Part shown: positions 15,133 to 23,071 of the stretch, piece by piece | Layout: each line of letters begins with the position of its first letter | Position numbering within the stretch: the stretch's first letter is position 1 | The notes under the pieces: generated by a model | Told to the model about the DNA's origin: nothing | Databases searched by the model: none | Seen by the model: the letters and a program-made list of their open reading frames with translations, nothing else | Translations under genes and position numbers: made by a program | NCBI RefSeq assembly: GCF_014297285.1 | Contig: NZ_JACOQI010000015.1 | Location: forward strand, 1-64,000 | DNA: 64,000 bases | Direction: 5' to 3' | Source: Dysosmobacter segnis | GTDB taxonomy: Bacteria > Bacillota > Clostridia > Oscillospirales > Oscillospiraceae

Positions 15133-15471
15133 TCACCCCTTGGTCCGGAACATTCCCATAACGCCACCGAGCTCGGCGAGGTCATCTGCAGCAAGGCTTG
15201 ATCCATTTGTCTCCGGAGCCGGAGTTTGCGCTGAGATCTGCAACTCGCCGCTGGAGATCATTTCGGTAATGATCTCCTTCACAGTGCTTGCAATCCACTC
15301 CTTGCTATGCTCATCAGCAACCTCAGGGCAGCTGGTGTAGTGTAGTATGGCGCTTACAACCAGTTCAGACATACTGCGTGGTCGCTGGCGAAGGATTTCC
15401 AGAGCACGCCGGTGCCGAAAGTCCATCTCATTGAACTGAAGGACCACACGGGCCTTTTTATTGCTGCCCAT
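15133..15471 (-). CDS. parR: ParR-like partition adaptor
   Basis: 112 residues starting MGSNKKARVVLQFN at 15471, inside the end of parM (14-bp overlap). The N-terminal RVVLQFNEMDFRHRRALEILRQR segment suggests a ribbon-helix-helix, followed by helices and a Gly-rich tail. ParR proteins of this layout bind centromere repeats and the growing end of ParM filaments. Assignment rests mostly on position after parM. Confidence 0.7.
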   Translation of the reverse strand: MGSNKKARVVLQFNEMDFRHRRALEILRQRPRSMSELVVSAILHYTSCPEVADEHSKEWIASTVKEIITEMISSGELQISAQTPAPETNGSSLAADDLAELGGVMGMFRTKG

Positions 15472-16387
15472 TTGCCGCCACCTCACTCTGGTAGAGGAGC
15501 TCATAGCCGCGAGCATTGGCATGAATATCCTCGATGAAAATGGGGAAAGCTACTTTGTTACCGCGTTCGATCATTCCACGCAGGAGCAAGGAACCGCCAC
15601 CAGCAAAGACGCATTTACTGGTGGAGACATCAACGCCTCGCTCACGCAGGAAGTTGTAGAACTCCGTAAGGAAGTCATTGGTCATGGTACGGATCAACTG
15701 CTGTACCTCGCCGGGAAGGACGGTGGGTTGGTTTCGGATGACCTCGTCGATATCGCAGTCTTCCAGGATCCGGGCATAGAGCGCATTACACTTGCTTGCG
15801 ATACCGTTGTAGAGGGTAATGACACCCTTCTCGAAGCTCTCTACCACCGCCAGATCCGGATGGCCGCTGCGTAGCTTCAGGACATCGATGGTAAAGCCGC
15901 CAATGTCAATGATATAGGCGACGGAATGAGCTTTCAGCGTGCCGAACTGGGTAACGGCAGCCGCAAATGCCTGGGGATAGCTGAGTACCTTGCTGACCCG
16001 GATCGAGTAGTACTTTCCGTTATACTCAAAATCCACGATCTCGCGTCGGCGCAGGAAGTACTGCTCGAAACGGCTGTGCAGCTGCTCATAGTGTGCGGGA
16101 GGCAGACCCACAAGCAGGGTAATGTCAATGGGATCGAGTGTCTCGGGCACCTTGCGGCGCTCCAGCTCCTTGGCGATGGCAAAGAGGGTGAGGACATAGA
16201 AACGCTCATCCTCCGTCTTATCGCGGAGATAGGCGATGCGCTGCTCTGTCAGCGTATAGTACTTGTTGTTCCAGCAGATGTAGTCCGTTTTGAAGCCCTG
16301 GAGCCCCTCGGATACAATCAGGCCGGAAGTGAACAACGCGTTGGGGGTCTTAATCGACTTATTGCCGTGATCGACAGAAATAATCAT
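15458..16387 (-). CDS. parM: ParM/StbA actin-like partition ATPase
   Basis: 309 residues. Actin-like nucleotide motifs: phosphate 1 loop SVDHGNKSIK (4), phosphate 2 IIDIGGFTIDV (about 166), adenosine loop VFAGGGSLLL (about 265). GGAGG precedes the ATG. ParM polymerises to push plasmid copies apart, so the element probably has a circular, low-copy replicating stage. A second, unrelated-in-sequence ParM occurs at 58816-59742 on the right-hand element. Confidence 0.88.
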   Translation of the reverse strand: MIISVDHGNKSIKTPNALFTSGLIVSEGLQGFKTDYICWNNKYYTLTEQRIAYLRDKTEDERFYVLTLFAIAKELERRKVPETLDPIDITLLVGLPPAHYEQLHSRFEQYFLRRREIVDFEYNGKYYSIRVSKVLSYPQAFAAAVTQFGTLKAHSVAYIIDIGGFTIDVLKLRSGHPDLAVVESFEKGVITLYNGIASKCNALYARILEDCDIDEVIRNQPTVLPGEVQQLIRTMTNDFLTEFYNFLRERGVDVSTSKCVFAGGGSLLLRGMIERGNKVAFPIFIEDIHANARGYELLYQSEVAANGQQ

Positions 16388-16513
16388 GGAAATTTACCTC
16401 CTTATCCGGTGAAACAAGGCGAGGCGGGAAGCCCCGCTTGATGTGTCTGTTAGTATTTACGCATAGTGTTTTCTTAGAACAACAACTACGCAAAATGTTT
16501 TTCTGCGTGTAGT

Positions 16514-16915
16514 TTAGTGGTCTTGCAGAAGACCCCGGAGCTTCTTGAGGGCTCCGTTGACCGACTTCAATGCAGCGTTCATATGGCAGCCTTCCCGCCT
16601 TGCAATCTCACGGATTGACATATTATCCATGAGCATACGGATGCGGCGCTGCTGGATGGGCGTCAACTGAGAAATCGCCGCATAGAGCTCTACGACCTGC
16701 TCGTCCCAGATCAGAGCGTCCTCAAGCTCGTTAAGCGTAAAGTGCTGCGGCATTTCCTCCAGATCGTCCATCGGGGTCCAGTCGCGGTGATATACTTCCT
16801 TTCGATGAATACGCTGAGTTTCGTTCTGCAGCGCACGCCATTCTTCGTACAGCTCATCGCTGACGGGAATTTCCTGATAAATGCCATAGTAGTCCTTGAT
16901 TTTGATTGTCTTCAT
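16514..16915 (-). CDS. Sigma-70 region 4-like protein
   Basis: 133 residues. N-terminal region has aromatic/acidic segments including HRDWTPMDDLEEMP; the C-terminal half is a sigma region 4 HTH (LTPIQQRRIRMLMDNMSIREIARREGCH, split by the recognition helix). Region 2 is absent, so it cannot act as a full sigma factor by itself; such proteins are common regulators on Clostridia mobile elements. GGAGG precedes the ATG. Two tandem terminators isolate it from the gene upstream. Confidence 0.8.
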   Translation of the reverse strand: MKTIKIKDYYGIYQEIPVSDELYEEWRALQNETQRIHRKEVYHRDWTPMDDLEEMPQHFTLNELEDALIWDEQVVELYAAISQLTPIQQRRIRMLMDNMSIREIARREGCHMNAALKSVNGALKKLRGLLQDH

Positions 16916-17023
16916 GTGTTACCTCCAAGTCGTTTCATTAGCGGATGCGGACGAACGACTTGAGGGGGGCGCACGGGCCCAGTAGCTGGCTCTTGACATG
17001 GATTACGCTCCCAATCAGGGCAA

Positions 17024-17063
17024 CAAAAAAGCCGGCCACTCTCGTTTTCGAGAATGGTCGGCT
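17024..17063 (-). terminator. Terminator, proximal of a tandem pair
   Basis: A 15-bp stem (AGCCGACCATTCTCG with CGAGAGTGGCCGGCT, one wobble and one mismatch) with AAAA loop, followed on the minus strand by TTTTTTGTTG. It lies in the leader of the sigma-like gene. Confidence 0.85.
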
Positions 17064-17097
17064 CTTTGTTCCGGTATTGGCTGGCGCACAAGGGTAT

Positions 17098-17131
17098 GAA
17101 AAAAGCCCCTCGGATCATAGACCCGAGAGGC
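17098..17131 (-). terminator. Terminator, distal of a tandem pair
   Basis: Stem AGCCTCTCGG / CCGAGGGGCT with 8-nt loop, followed on the minus strand by TTTTTTCAT. Between it and the upstream gene, 17140-17263 shows repeated TCTCTCA motifs and no gene. Confidence 0.85.
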
Positions 17132-17263
17132 TATAGGTGCTCCAGCATAATCCATTATACCGGCTGAGTCTCTACACTACAATTTCGTTTGGCTCTCAAT
17201 TTCCTCCCAATTTTCTATCATGTTTTCTCTCATCTGACTGCCACATTGTCTCTCATTTGTCTC

Positions 17264-17815
17264 TCACGAGACTTCCACCTGAGCGGTGACGCTACCGCTT
17301 TGCTGCAGGTGCTCCCTGATGATCAGATCAGGGATTACGACACACCAGAGGCTTGCCGCATAGGCACGGATAGCTGGCTTGATGTGCCGATAGTATGTAG
17401 ATGAGGAGATTCCGAGGTTGAGATATGCTTCCTCATTTGAGGTGCAGTAGACATCAAAGTACCTTGCCTGGAGGATGTTGAAATAGGTGCCTCCATTGGG
17501 CGGCGTGTCCTTCACGAGCACCAGGGCATCCTCCATAACGGACAGAAGCTGCATGGAGTGGCCCATCTCGGCAAGGCGATCGGCGATGCGTTTCCGGTCA
17601 GTGTCACGGTCATAGTCGATGGCCAGATTGATGAAGTCGGAGATGCTTTGCCGTCTACCTTCATAGCACTCTTCTTCCATCTCACCGATGCGAGAGGCAG
17701 TCCTTCGAACGGCGGGGCCGTAAATCTGGAGCAGCGCCAAAGTCTTATCAATATCCTCCTCGGTGAGGGTACTGGTGATGTCAAAGGTTTTCAAGTAGTT
17801 CTGGAATTTACTCAT
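17264..17815 (-). CDS. Phage-type transcription regulator (ArpU/sigma-like)
   Basis: 183 residues from the ATG at 17815 (GGACG upstream). Helical N-terminus, then an HTH-like C-terminal part: YLNLGISSSTYYRHIKPAIRAYAASLW, which resembles the recognition region of ArpU/RinA-type late regulators and sigma region 4. The final residues are Gln/Val-rich. It probably activates element genes. It is followed by a repeat of GAGAGACAA in the 3' spacer. Confidence 0.65.
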   Translation of the reverse strand: MSKFQNYLKTFDITSTLTEEDIDKTLALLQIYGPAVRRTASRIGEMEEECYEGRRQSISDFINLAIDYDRDTDRKRIADRLAEMGHSMQLLSVMEDALVLVKDTPPNGGTYFNILQARYFDVYCTSNEEAYLNLGISSSTYYRHIKPAIRAYAASLWCVVIPDLIIREHLQQSGSVTAQVEVS

Positions 17816-17840
17816 TATTCGTCCTTTCTGCCAGGCCTCT

Positions 17841-18197
17841 TTAATGGTAAAAGTTGAAGGAGCCAAGAACTTTGGCATAGGCCTTGGACTTATTGTGGAG
17901 GATGCGCTTTTCGCCGTCCGCCTTGACTTTACGATCTTTCAGGTAGAGATAGAGTGCGAAGGCTCCATTTTCCTTCACGACGATCAGGTCACCGTCATTG
18001 ATCTCGGCTGCCCTCTGACAGAACAACACGCTGCCGGTGGAAATACCGTGCTCCTGATAACGATGTCCATCGGCCATAATGCAAAAACACTTTTTGGGAA
18101 TCAGACCAGAAAATCCGTCGATCTGGATGGAGCCATAGCCATTGCTCAAAATGGGGTGTCTGGCTTGAGTCGTTTCAACTGCTGTGTTTATAGTCAA
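17841..18197 (-). CDS. UmuD/LexA-fold protein without catalytic residues
   Basis: About 118 residues; a GGAGG sits directly after the dinB stop and TTG at 18197 is the nearest in-frame start, though its spacing is short, so the exact start is uncertain. The core (FCIMADGHRYQEHGISTGSVLF broken over two strands, then INDGDLIVVKENGAFALYLYL) follows the S24 peptidase fold of UmuD and LexA. The Ser expected in the GDSM position is GH, and the Lys expected in the FxVKRL strand is replaced by Tyr/Leu. It sits in the UmuD position of a UmuDC-like operon but should not self-cleave. Confidence 0.7.
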   Translation of the reverse strand: MTINTAVETTQARHPILSNGYGSIQIDGFSGLIPKKCFCIMADGHRYQEHGISTGSVLFCQRAAEINDGDLIVVKENGAFALYLYLKDRKVKADGEKRILHNKSKAYAKVLGSFNFYH

Positions 18198-18204
18198 TAC
18201 CTCC

Positions 18205-19449
18205 TCAGTGATACATAACAGAGGGCATCTTGTATTCAACCTCCCGATGGGCAGGCATCTTCAGCCCCGTGGTGAGTGCGGCGAAATTGATCATACCGAG
18301 CCCATAGCGATGGCGGATATCTTCCACGGTGCGTTCCAAAGTTAAACGCTTATTATGCTTCTCAAAATCAGACCAGAGATCGAGCTGGATTGGTGTATCC
18401 GAGGGAATCAGGTCGATCGCGCTAATCGTCAGAGATCGAACATCCGCATTCCATGGATAACGCCGGCAGAACAGATTAAAGCCAGCCGCAGCAATCTCTG
18501 TATAACTTTGAGTTGGGAATTCCAGCTTCCCCTGATACTCTCTCTGAGACAGTGTGTTGTCGCGAATACTGATGCGGATCCGCGTGGCAGCCAGTTTACT
18601 TTTCCGCAGCTTTGCGCCCACTTCCTGTGAGAGCTCCATCAGAACATGTCGAACCTCTTCATTTGTACGCAGGTCTGCTGTGCAGGTGATTCCGTGTCCC
18701 ACGCTCTTGATGGGGATTTCGTAGTCGCATGGCATAACGCGCGATTGATCCAGTCCATTGGCAAACACCCACAGCTTTTCACCATTGACGCCAAGCCTGC
18801 GAATTAGCATTGCCCGATCCGCTTGGGCCAGATCTCCGATGGTACGGATCCCGTAGAGCCGAAGCTTTTCCGTCGTTGCTCGCCCCACATAGAGCAGGTC
18901 TGAAACGGGGAGCCGCCAGATTTGATCTTTGAAGGATTCCCGCGTTATGACAGTCACGGCATCTGGCTTTTTCATGTCTGAGCCGAGTTTCGCAAAAATC
19001 TTATTGAAGCTGACGCCAATGGAAACGGTGAGTCCGACTTCTTCTTTCACAGTAGTCCGAATCTCGTTGGCGATTTCAAGCGGAGTTTTCTGCTGGAGAA
19101 GCGGAGACCCAGTCAGTTCAATCCAGCTCTCATCAATGCCAAATGACTCGACTTCCGGAGAGTATCGCAAATAGATAGAGCGGACAATTTTGGAGAATTT
19201 CAGATATTGATCCATATGCGGTTCTACAATCGTCAGTTGCGGACACTTCTGGCGTGCCTCCCAAATCACTTCACCTGTCTTCACCCCACATTGCTTTGCC
19301 AATTGGTTCTTCGCAAGAACGATCCCATGTCGATCCTCTGTGCTGCCGCAAACTGCAATGTACTTTCCACGCAATTCCGGATGCAGCATACATTCAATAC
19401 TCGCATAGCAGTTGTTGAGGTCACTATGCAATACAACTCGGCCTTCCAT
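18205..19449 (-). CDS. dinB: Y-family DNA polymerase (DinB/UmuC)
   Basis: 414 residues from the ATG at 19449 (AGGAGG at 10 bp; the ATG 9 bp earlier is too close). Palm motifs DLNNCYASIE (about 10) and SFGIDESWIEL (about 102) hold the catalytic acids; the helix-hairpin-helix region (VGRATTEKLRLYGIRTIGDLA, split) and little-finger domain (residues 240-350) follow. A translesion polymerase, mutagenic under stress. No clear beta-clamp peptide at the C-terminus. Expressed from a promoter embedded in the AAGTTC repeat array. Confidence 0.93.
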   Translation of the reverse strand: MEGRVVLHSDLNNCYASIECMLHPELRGKYIAVCGSTEDRHGIVLAKNQLAKQCGVKTGEVIWEARQKCPQLTIVEPHMDQYLKFSKIVRSIYLRYSPEVESFGIDESWIELTGSPLLQQKTPLEIANEIRTTVKEEVGLTVSIGVSFNKIFAKLGSDMKKPDAVTVITRESFKDQIWRLPVSDLLYVGRATTEKLRLYGIRTIGDLAQADRAMLIRRLGVNGEKLWVFANGLDQSRVMPCDYEIPIKSVGHGITCTADLRTNEEVRHVLMELSQEVGAKLRKSKLAATRIRISIRDNTLSQREYQGKLEFPTQSYTEIAAAGFNLFCRRYPWNADVRSLTISAIDLIPSDTPIQLDLWSDFEKHNKRLTLERTVEDIRHRYGLGMINFAALTTGLKMPAHREVEYKMPSVMYH

Positions 19450-19485
19450 ATTCGGCATACCTCCTGTCCATAACCCTCAAGAAAT

Positions 19486-19630
19486 AGTTCCATCAAGTTC
19501 CTAAAAGTTCCTATTGACAAGTTCCAGTTCGCAGAATATAATGAGCCTAAAGTTCCAACCGAGTTCTATTAAGTTCCAATAAGTTCTAATAACAAAATAG
19601 CAGGTCAGGAAATGGTTTGTCAATAGAACT
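19486..19630. promoter_or_regulatory. AAGTTC repeat array over divergent promoters
   Basis: Nine direct copies of AGTTC (mostly AAGTTCC) start at 19486, 19496, 19506, 19520, 19526, 19551, 19562, 19572 and 19582; runs are spaced 10-11 bp, one helical turn. An inverted copy (AGAACTTT) is at 19624. The array covers a plus-strand promoter, TTGACA 19514-19519 and TATAAT 19537-19542 (17 bp), and a minus-strand promoter, TTGACA 19618-19623 and TATTTT 19594-19599 (18 bp). It probably binds the XRE repressor encoded next to it. Confidence 0.8.
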
Positions 19631-19666
19631 TTCAAAAACTTTCCAAACCTGCGAGAGGAGACGGTT

Positions 19667-20104
19667 ATGAAGACGACTGGTGAAAAGATTCGAGAGAGCC
19701 GCACGCATCTGGGCCTTACGCAAACAGAACTGGCCGATAAGATTGGTGTCACGCTGCGCACGATTACCAAATACGAAAAACAAGGTGTAATGCCTCGCGG
19801 TGTAAATCTTCAGAGGTTGGCAGAGGTGCTGGGTGTTTCCACGGCATATCTAAGCAACGATGAGATCGTAGATCCCAACTATGGACTTGAAGAGGCACCA
19901 TACATCGAGAGCGCAAGAGCAGCCTATGGCCGTAAAGGAGCAACTGATGTAGAGCAGCTGCTGACACAAACGCGTGCTCTCTTTGCTGGTGGAGATGTCC
20001 CTGAGCAGGATAAGGAGCTTTTCTTCCAAGCAGTCACTGAGGCGTATTTTGCTAATAAGCAGCGAGCCAGCGAGAAGTTCACCCGTAAAGACTACAAAAA
20101 GTAA
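19667..20104 (+). CDS. XRE-family repressor
   Basis: 145 residues, GAGGAG before the ATG. N-terminal HTH (IRESRTHLGLTQTELADKIG, VTLRTITKYEKQGVMPRG, VNLQRLAEVLGVS) is a typical phage CI/ImmR type; residues 75-145 are helical and charged with a Lys-rich end. It is divergent from dinB and followed by an ImmA-like peptidase, the pair used by ICEBs1 and related phages for induction: the peptidase cuts the repressor after DNA damage or signalling. Confidence 0.9.
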   Translation: MKTTGEKIRESRTHLGLTQTELADKIGVTLRTITKYEKQGVMPRGVNLQRLAEVLGVSTAYLSNDEIVDPNYGLEEAPYIESARAAYGRKGATDVEQLLTQTRALFAGGDVPEQDKELFFQAVTEAYFANKQRASEKFTRKDYKK

Positions 20105-20199
20105 GCAGGAATATTCTGAGTGTACGGATTTTTGGACAACCCTTGTGGTACTGTCAGGCTGTATAATAGAAAACTACTTTCTGAAGTGAGGCGAGTGGA

Positions 20200-20739
20200 T
20201 TGCTGACGATGACGATTAGGCAGGAAGTAAGTCGATTGAAAATGAAATATCAGACAGATGACCCGTATGAGATCTGCGAGTATTTGGATATCCAGGTGAT
20301 GGATCGTCCAATGGGAAAGAGTCCCCGTTCCTGCAAGGGCTTTTTTCTGGTTTCTTCTCGGTGCAAACTGATTGTAATCAACAGTGATTTGCCCGACAGC
20401 ATTCAACGGATCATCATTGCGCACGAGCTGGGGCATGCAGTCCTCCACAGCGATTCTGCCATTAACACCTTCCATGAGTTTGCGATGTTTGAGGATACAA
20501 ATCGAATGGAGTATGAGGCAAATGTGTTTGCTGCGGAGTTCATGCTCAGCGATGACACCGTCTTAGAAGCGCTGGAGATGCAAATGGACTTTTATCAGAC
20601 AGCGAAGTGTTTGTATGTGCCACCTGAGTTACTGGACTTCAAGCTACGGATTCTACAATGCCAAGGTGTAAGAATCATAGCTCCGTATATCGCGCACGGG
20701 GATTTCCTCAAGCGAGATCTGGAGCAGCCGTTGAGTTAA
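20200..20739 (+). CDS. ImmA/IrrE-type metallopeptidase
   Basis: 179 residues from a TTG at 20200 (GTGAGG 8 bp upstream); an ATG 9 bp later is possible. Zinc motif HELGHAVLH at about residue 77 and the downstream acidic ligand in YEANVFAAEFML (about 107) are those of the ImmA/IrrE family. TATAAT at 20162-20167 may give it its own promoter. Expected target is the XRE repressor encoded upstream; cleavage would free both divergent promoters. Confidence 0.9.
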   Translation: MLTMTIRQEVSRLKMKYQTDDPYEICEYLDIQVMDRPMGKSPRSCKGFFLVSSRCKLIVINSDLPDSIQRIIIAHELGHAVLHSDSAINTFHEFAMFEDTNRMEYEANVFAAEFMLSDDTVLEALEMQMDFYQTAKCLYVPPELLDFKLRILQCQGVRIIAPYIAHGDFLKRDLEQPLS

Positions 20740-20741
20740 GT

Positions 20742-21038
20742 ATGCTGCCAGGTGAGGCTTATAAGGTCTATGTGAGCGTTTTTGTAGAGCATCGTTCGGA
20801 TGGGACAATGCTGCCTAGGGAAATCATCTGGGAGGATGGCCAGAAATATGAAATAGACCGCGTGATCGATATTCGCCCAGCCTATGCTGCAAAAGCCGGC
20901 GGGCAAGGCGATCGTTACACCATCCAAGTCAATGGTGCAAGAACATATCTCTATTTTGAACGATCCACCAATCTAACGGGTAATACGATAGGCCGTTGGT
21001 TTGTGGAACGAAAGGTGCCATTGAGGGATCTACTTTAG
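20742..21038 (+). CDS. Hypothetical beta-rich protein
   Basis: 98 residues starting MLPGEAYKVYVSV, 2 bp after the peptidase stop. Mostly beta strands with a conserved-looking core (AAKAGGQGDRYTIQVNG) and WFVE near the end. Proteins of this type occur near polymerase or DinB genes on Clostridia elements, but I know no function. No strong ribosome site, so it may rely on coupling to the peptidase gene. Confidence 0.6.
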   Translation: MLPGEAYKVYVSVFVEHRSDGTMLPREIIWEDGQKYEIDRVIDIRPAYAAKAGGQGDRYTIQVNGARTYLYFERSTNLTGNTIGRWFVERKVPLRDLL

Positions 21039-21076
21039 AGCCCATGACATTGGAGAAACTTGTGAGGAGGGAAAAA

Positions 21077-21589
21077 ATGTATAGCGCTGCTATCCAAAGA
21101 TATTTCAATGAGCACATCCATCTGCCGTATTCCTTCTTCCAGCAGCCTCAGCGTTTTATCCGACATGCGCTCAAGAAGAAGGGTGCGTTCATGGCAACCG
21201 CATACAACTATGTCGAGCCCAGCGAGGCTGACAATGAAGACATTATCGAGTATCTTGCTACAGACTTCGATGTCATGGCCGGCAACACGGCTGGCCGGCT
21301 CTGCATTTTAATGAAGCTTCCAGAGCCCACGATGCCTCTGCACTGTAAGATGATTGGTTGCTCCATCAAGCAGAATGGGAGCAATCCCATCTGGCGCACG
21401 ATTGAGCTGACTGAGCAAGGGACTCTGCTCCTGTGTGGTTGGGGCGAAGGCCATACACATATGACGATTTGTGAGGTGGGCTCTGAGCCCGATCAATTCA
21501 TTCCTCGCTTAACGCAGGAACTGGCCACTGCTACGGCTTTTTGGTCTCATGTCACTGGTACAGGTTTCCCTGTGGCTGGACGACCTTGA
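21077..21589 (+). CDS. Hypothetical protein
   Basis: 170 residues from the ATG at 21077, picked because TGAGGAGGG precedes it; the longer frame start has none. Mixed fold with several Cys and His (LHCKMIGCSI, GWGEGHTHM). Not recognised. Last gene before a strong terminator, so it ends the repressor/peptidase unit. Confidence 0.6.
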   Translation: MYSAAIQRYFNEHIHLPYSFFQQPQRFIRHALKKKGAFMATAYNYVEPSEADNEDIIEYLATDFDVMAGNTAGRLCILMKLPEPTMPLHCKMIGCSIKQNGSNPIWRTIELTEQGTLLLCGWGEGHTHMTICEVGSEPDQFIPRLTQELATATAFWSHVTGTGFPVAGRP

Positions 21590-21620
21590 TGAGATATCCC
21601 AAAAAACTGAATGAAGACGG

Positions 21621-21659
21621 AAGGATCGATCTCTGTTGAATGGGATCGATCCTTTTTTG
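21621..21659 (+). terminator. Rho-independent terminator
   Basis: Stem AAGGATCGATC / GATCGATCCTT (perfect 11 bp) with 12-nt loop, then TTTTTT. Confidence 0.9.
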
Positions 21660-21660
21660 T

Positions 21661-21857
21661 CTGGAAAGCAGAATTAGGTATTCTGGCACGAGTAAAGCTC
21701 CAATGGTATTCTGACTCTGTACTTATTAGATTTCATCTCCGTTATGGAGCTTCATAAGCTGTGAGCCAACACATTCTGGCATTTCTGGGCGGACAATTTG
21801 TTTCGCCGCTCTCTTTGCGCTTTGATTTGAATTTTCAGATCAGAGCGCTCCTTTTTT
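21661..21857 (+). ncRNA. Candidate structured leader or small RNA
   Basis: No ORF. A long-range pair AGCTCCA/TGGAGCT encloses 21697-21754, and a second strong hairpin at 21817-21848 (15 pairs, with GCGC ends) is followed by TCCTTTTTT, that is, a terminator 58 bp before the next start codon. A terminator lies just before this stretch too, so a separate transcript of about 190 nt, or an attenuated leader of the downstream operon, is likely. It contains two copies of GGTATTCTG. No known riboswitch pattern was recognised. Confidence 0.45.
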
Positions 21858-21914
21858 GTCCAAATTCCGCATTGCGGGTTTGAGAATTATTTATTTGAAA
21901 GGTGGAACAAGCAA

Positions 21915-23066
21915 ATGATGGAAAGCAAAGTATTCGCGGACAACTTCAGTCGTAGCTTCAGCGAGTCGGGGGACTTCTTTCAGTTCCTCAGCGCTCGGCA
22001 GGCCCGCAGCAAGTGGATGACAGCTCCGTCCAAGGAACTCCGGTTTGAGCCGGTGGAACGGGGATCCACGCTCGGAAATCTGTATATGCAGATCTACGAC
22101 CACAACGGCGATGCAGATGTTCTGGAGGACACGATGGAGAATACCAGCCTCCTGTTGAAGGTGGATGGTAAGGACTACCCGGTCCGTTCCTGTGCTCTCA
22201 AGACCGTTCTGGAGCGTGCCCGCATCTCCGGTCATGCCCTCAACAAAGTCTCCAAAAGCGTATTCGCTGAGATTCTCAACTACTGCATGGGCGTTGCCTC
22301 CGGCGACAGCCTGATCAAAGTCGCAGATGAGAAGGTATCGGCAGTACACGGTGGAGATCCCAAGGACTACACGGTCATGGAGATGCTGCCCCTGTTCAAA
22401 GCGACCAATGACTTCCTCGATCGAGAGTATCCCGGCAATCGGTTCATGACCGCCCACTTCGATCACTCTATCGCAACCGCTATCTGGTGCCTGGATGGCC
22501 AGGCAGACAAACTCCTTGATACATACCACCGGGAGATTGCCGCCAAAGGCCTGCGTGCCGACAAACTGGTTCCCGCACTGCGTTTCTCCACCTCCGATGT
22601 CGGCATGAGTGGAGCGAACCTCTATCCGATCTTCCTGGCCGGCGCAGAGTCCCGGATTATCCCACTGGGATATCCCATCCGCACCGAGCACAAGAACGGA
22701 TCTGGCATGGAGTACTTCGAGGAGCAGCTTGGTTTGGTCTATGCGCAGTTCGAGAAAGCAGTCGATAAGCAGGTTCAGCTCATGAACATCGAGATCCGCT
22801 ATCCCGTTACTACCTTAATGCGGGTGCTGAAGCGGATCAAGGCGCCCAAGAAGGCTTCCTATGAGGCGATGGACTACTTTATGGCCATTCACGGTGATGC
22901 GCCCTGTACGGCGTATGACCTGTTCATGCAGATGAGCGATGTTATCTTCTCTGCCCAGTGTGACGGCGCATCCGGTATGCGCATTGCACAGCTTGAGGAG
23001 ATCGTCAGCCGGGCGCTGAATGTGAACTGGCACGAGTATGATCACCCTGGCGACTTCAAGTGGTGA
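21915..23066 (+). CDS. Large element-encoded protein of unknown function
   Basis: 383 residues, GGTGG before ATGATG. It resembles the phage/plasmid DUF932-like group in layout: N-terminal FADNFSRSFSESGDFFQF, a central beta-rich part (GSTLGNLYMQIYDH), helical C-terminal half. No catalytic motif seen. First gene of the operon carrying methylase, YqaJ, RecD2 and primase, so a role in DNA maintenance is plausible but unproven. Confidence 0.7.
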   Translation: MMESKVFADNFSRSFSESGDFFQFLSARQARSKWMTAPSKELRFEPVERGSTLGNLYMQIYDHNGDADVLEDTMENTSLLLKVDGKDYPVRSCALKTVLERARISGHALNKVSKSVFAEILNYCMGVASGDSLIKVADEKVSAVHGGDPKDYTVMEMLPLFKATNDFLDREYPGNRFMTAHFDHSIATAIWCLDGQADKLLDTYHREIAAKGLRADKLVPALRFSTSDVGMSGANLYPIFLAGAESRIIPLGYPIRTEHKNGSGMEYFEEQLGLVYAQFEKAVDKQVQLMNIEIRYPVTTLMRVLKRIKAPKKASYEAMDYFMAIHGDAPCTAYDLFMQMSDVIFSAQCDGASGMRIAQLEEIVSRALNVNWHEYDHPGDFKW

Positions 23067-23071
23067 TTGCG

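Noticed and set aside
16912..17136. Short ORFs on both strands between regulator genes
   Set aside because: They run through two terminators and have no ribosome sites.
19486..19630. CRISPR array or plasmid iterons
   Set aside because: The repeats are only 5-7 bp and 10-11 bp apart and lie over promoters; no spacers, no cas genes, no initiator gene beside them.
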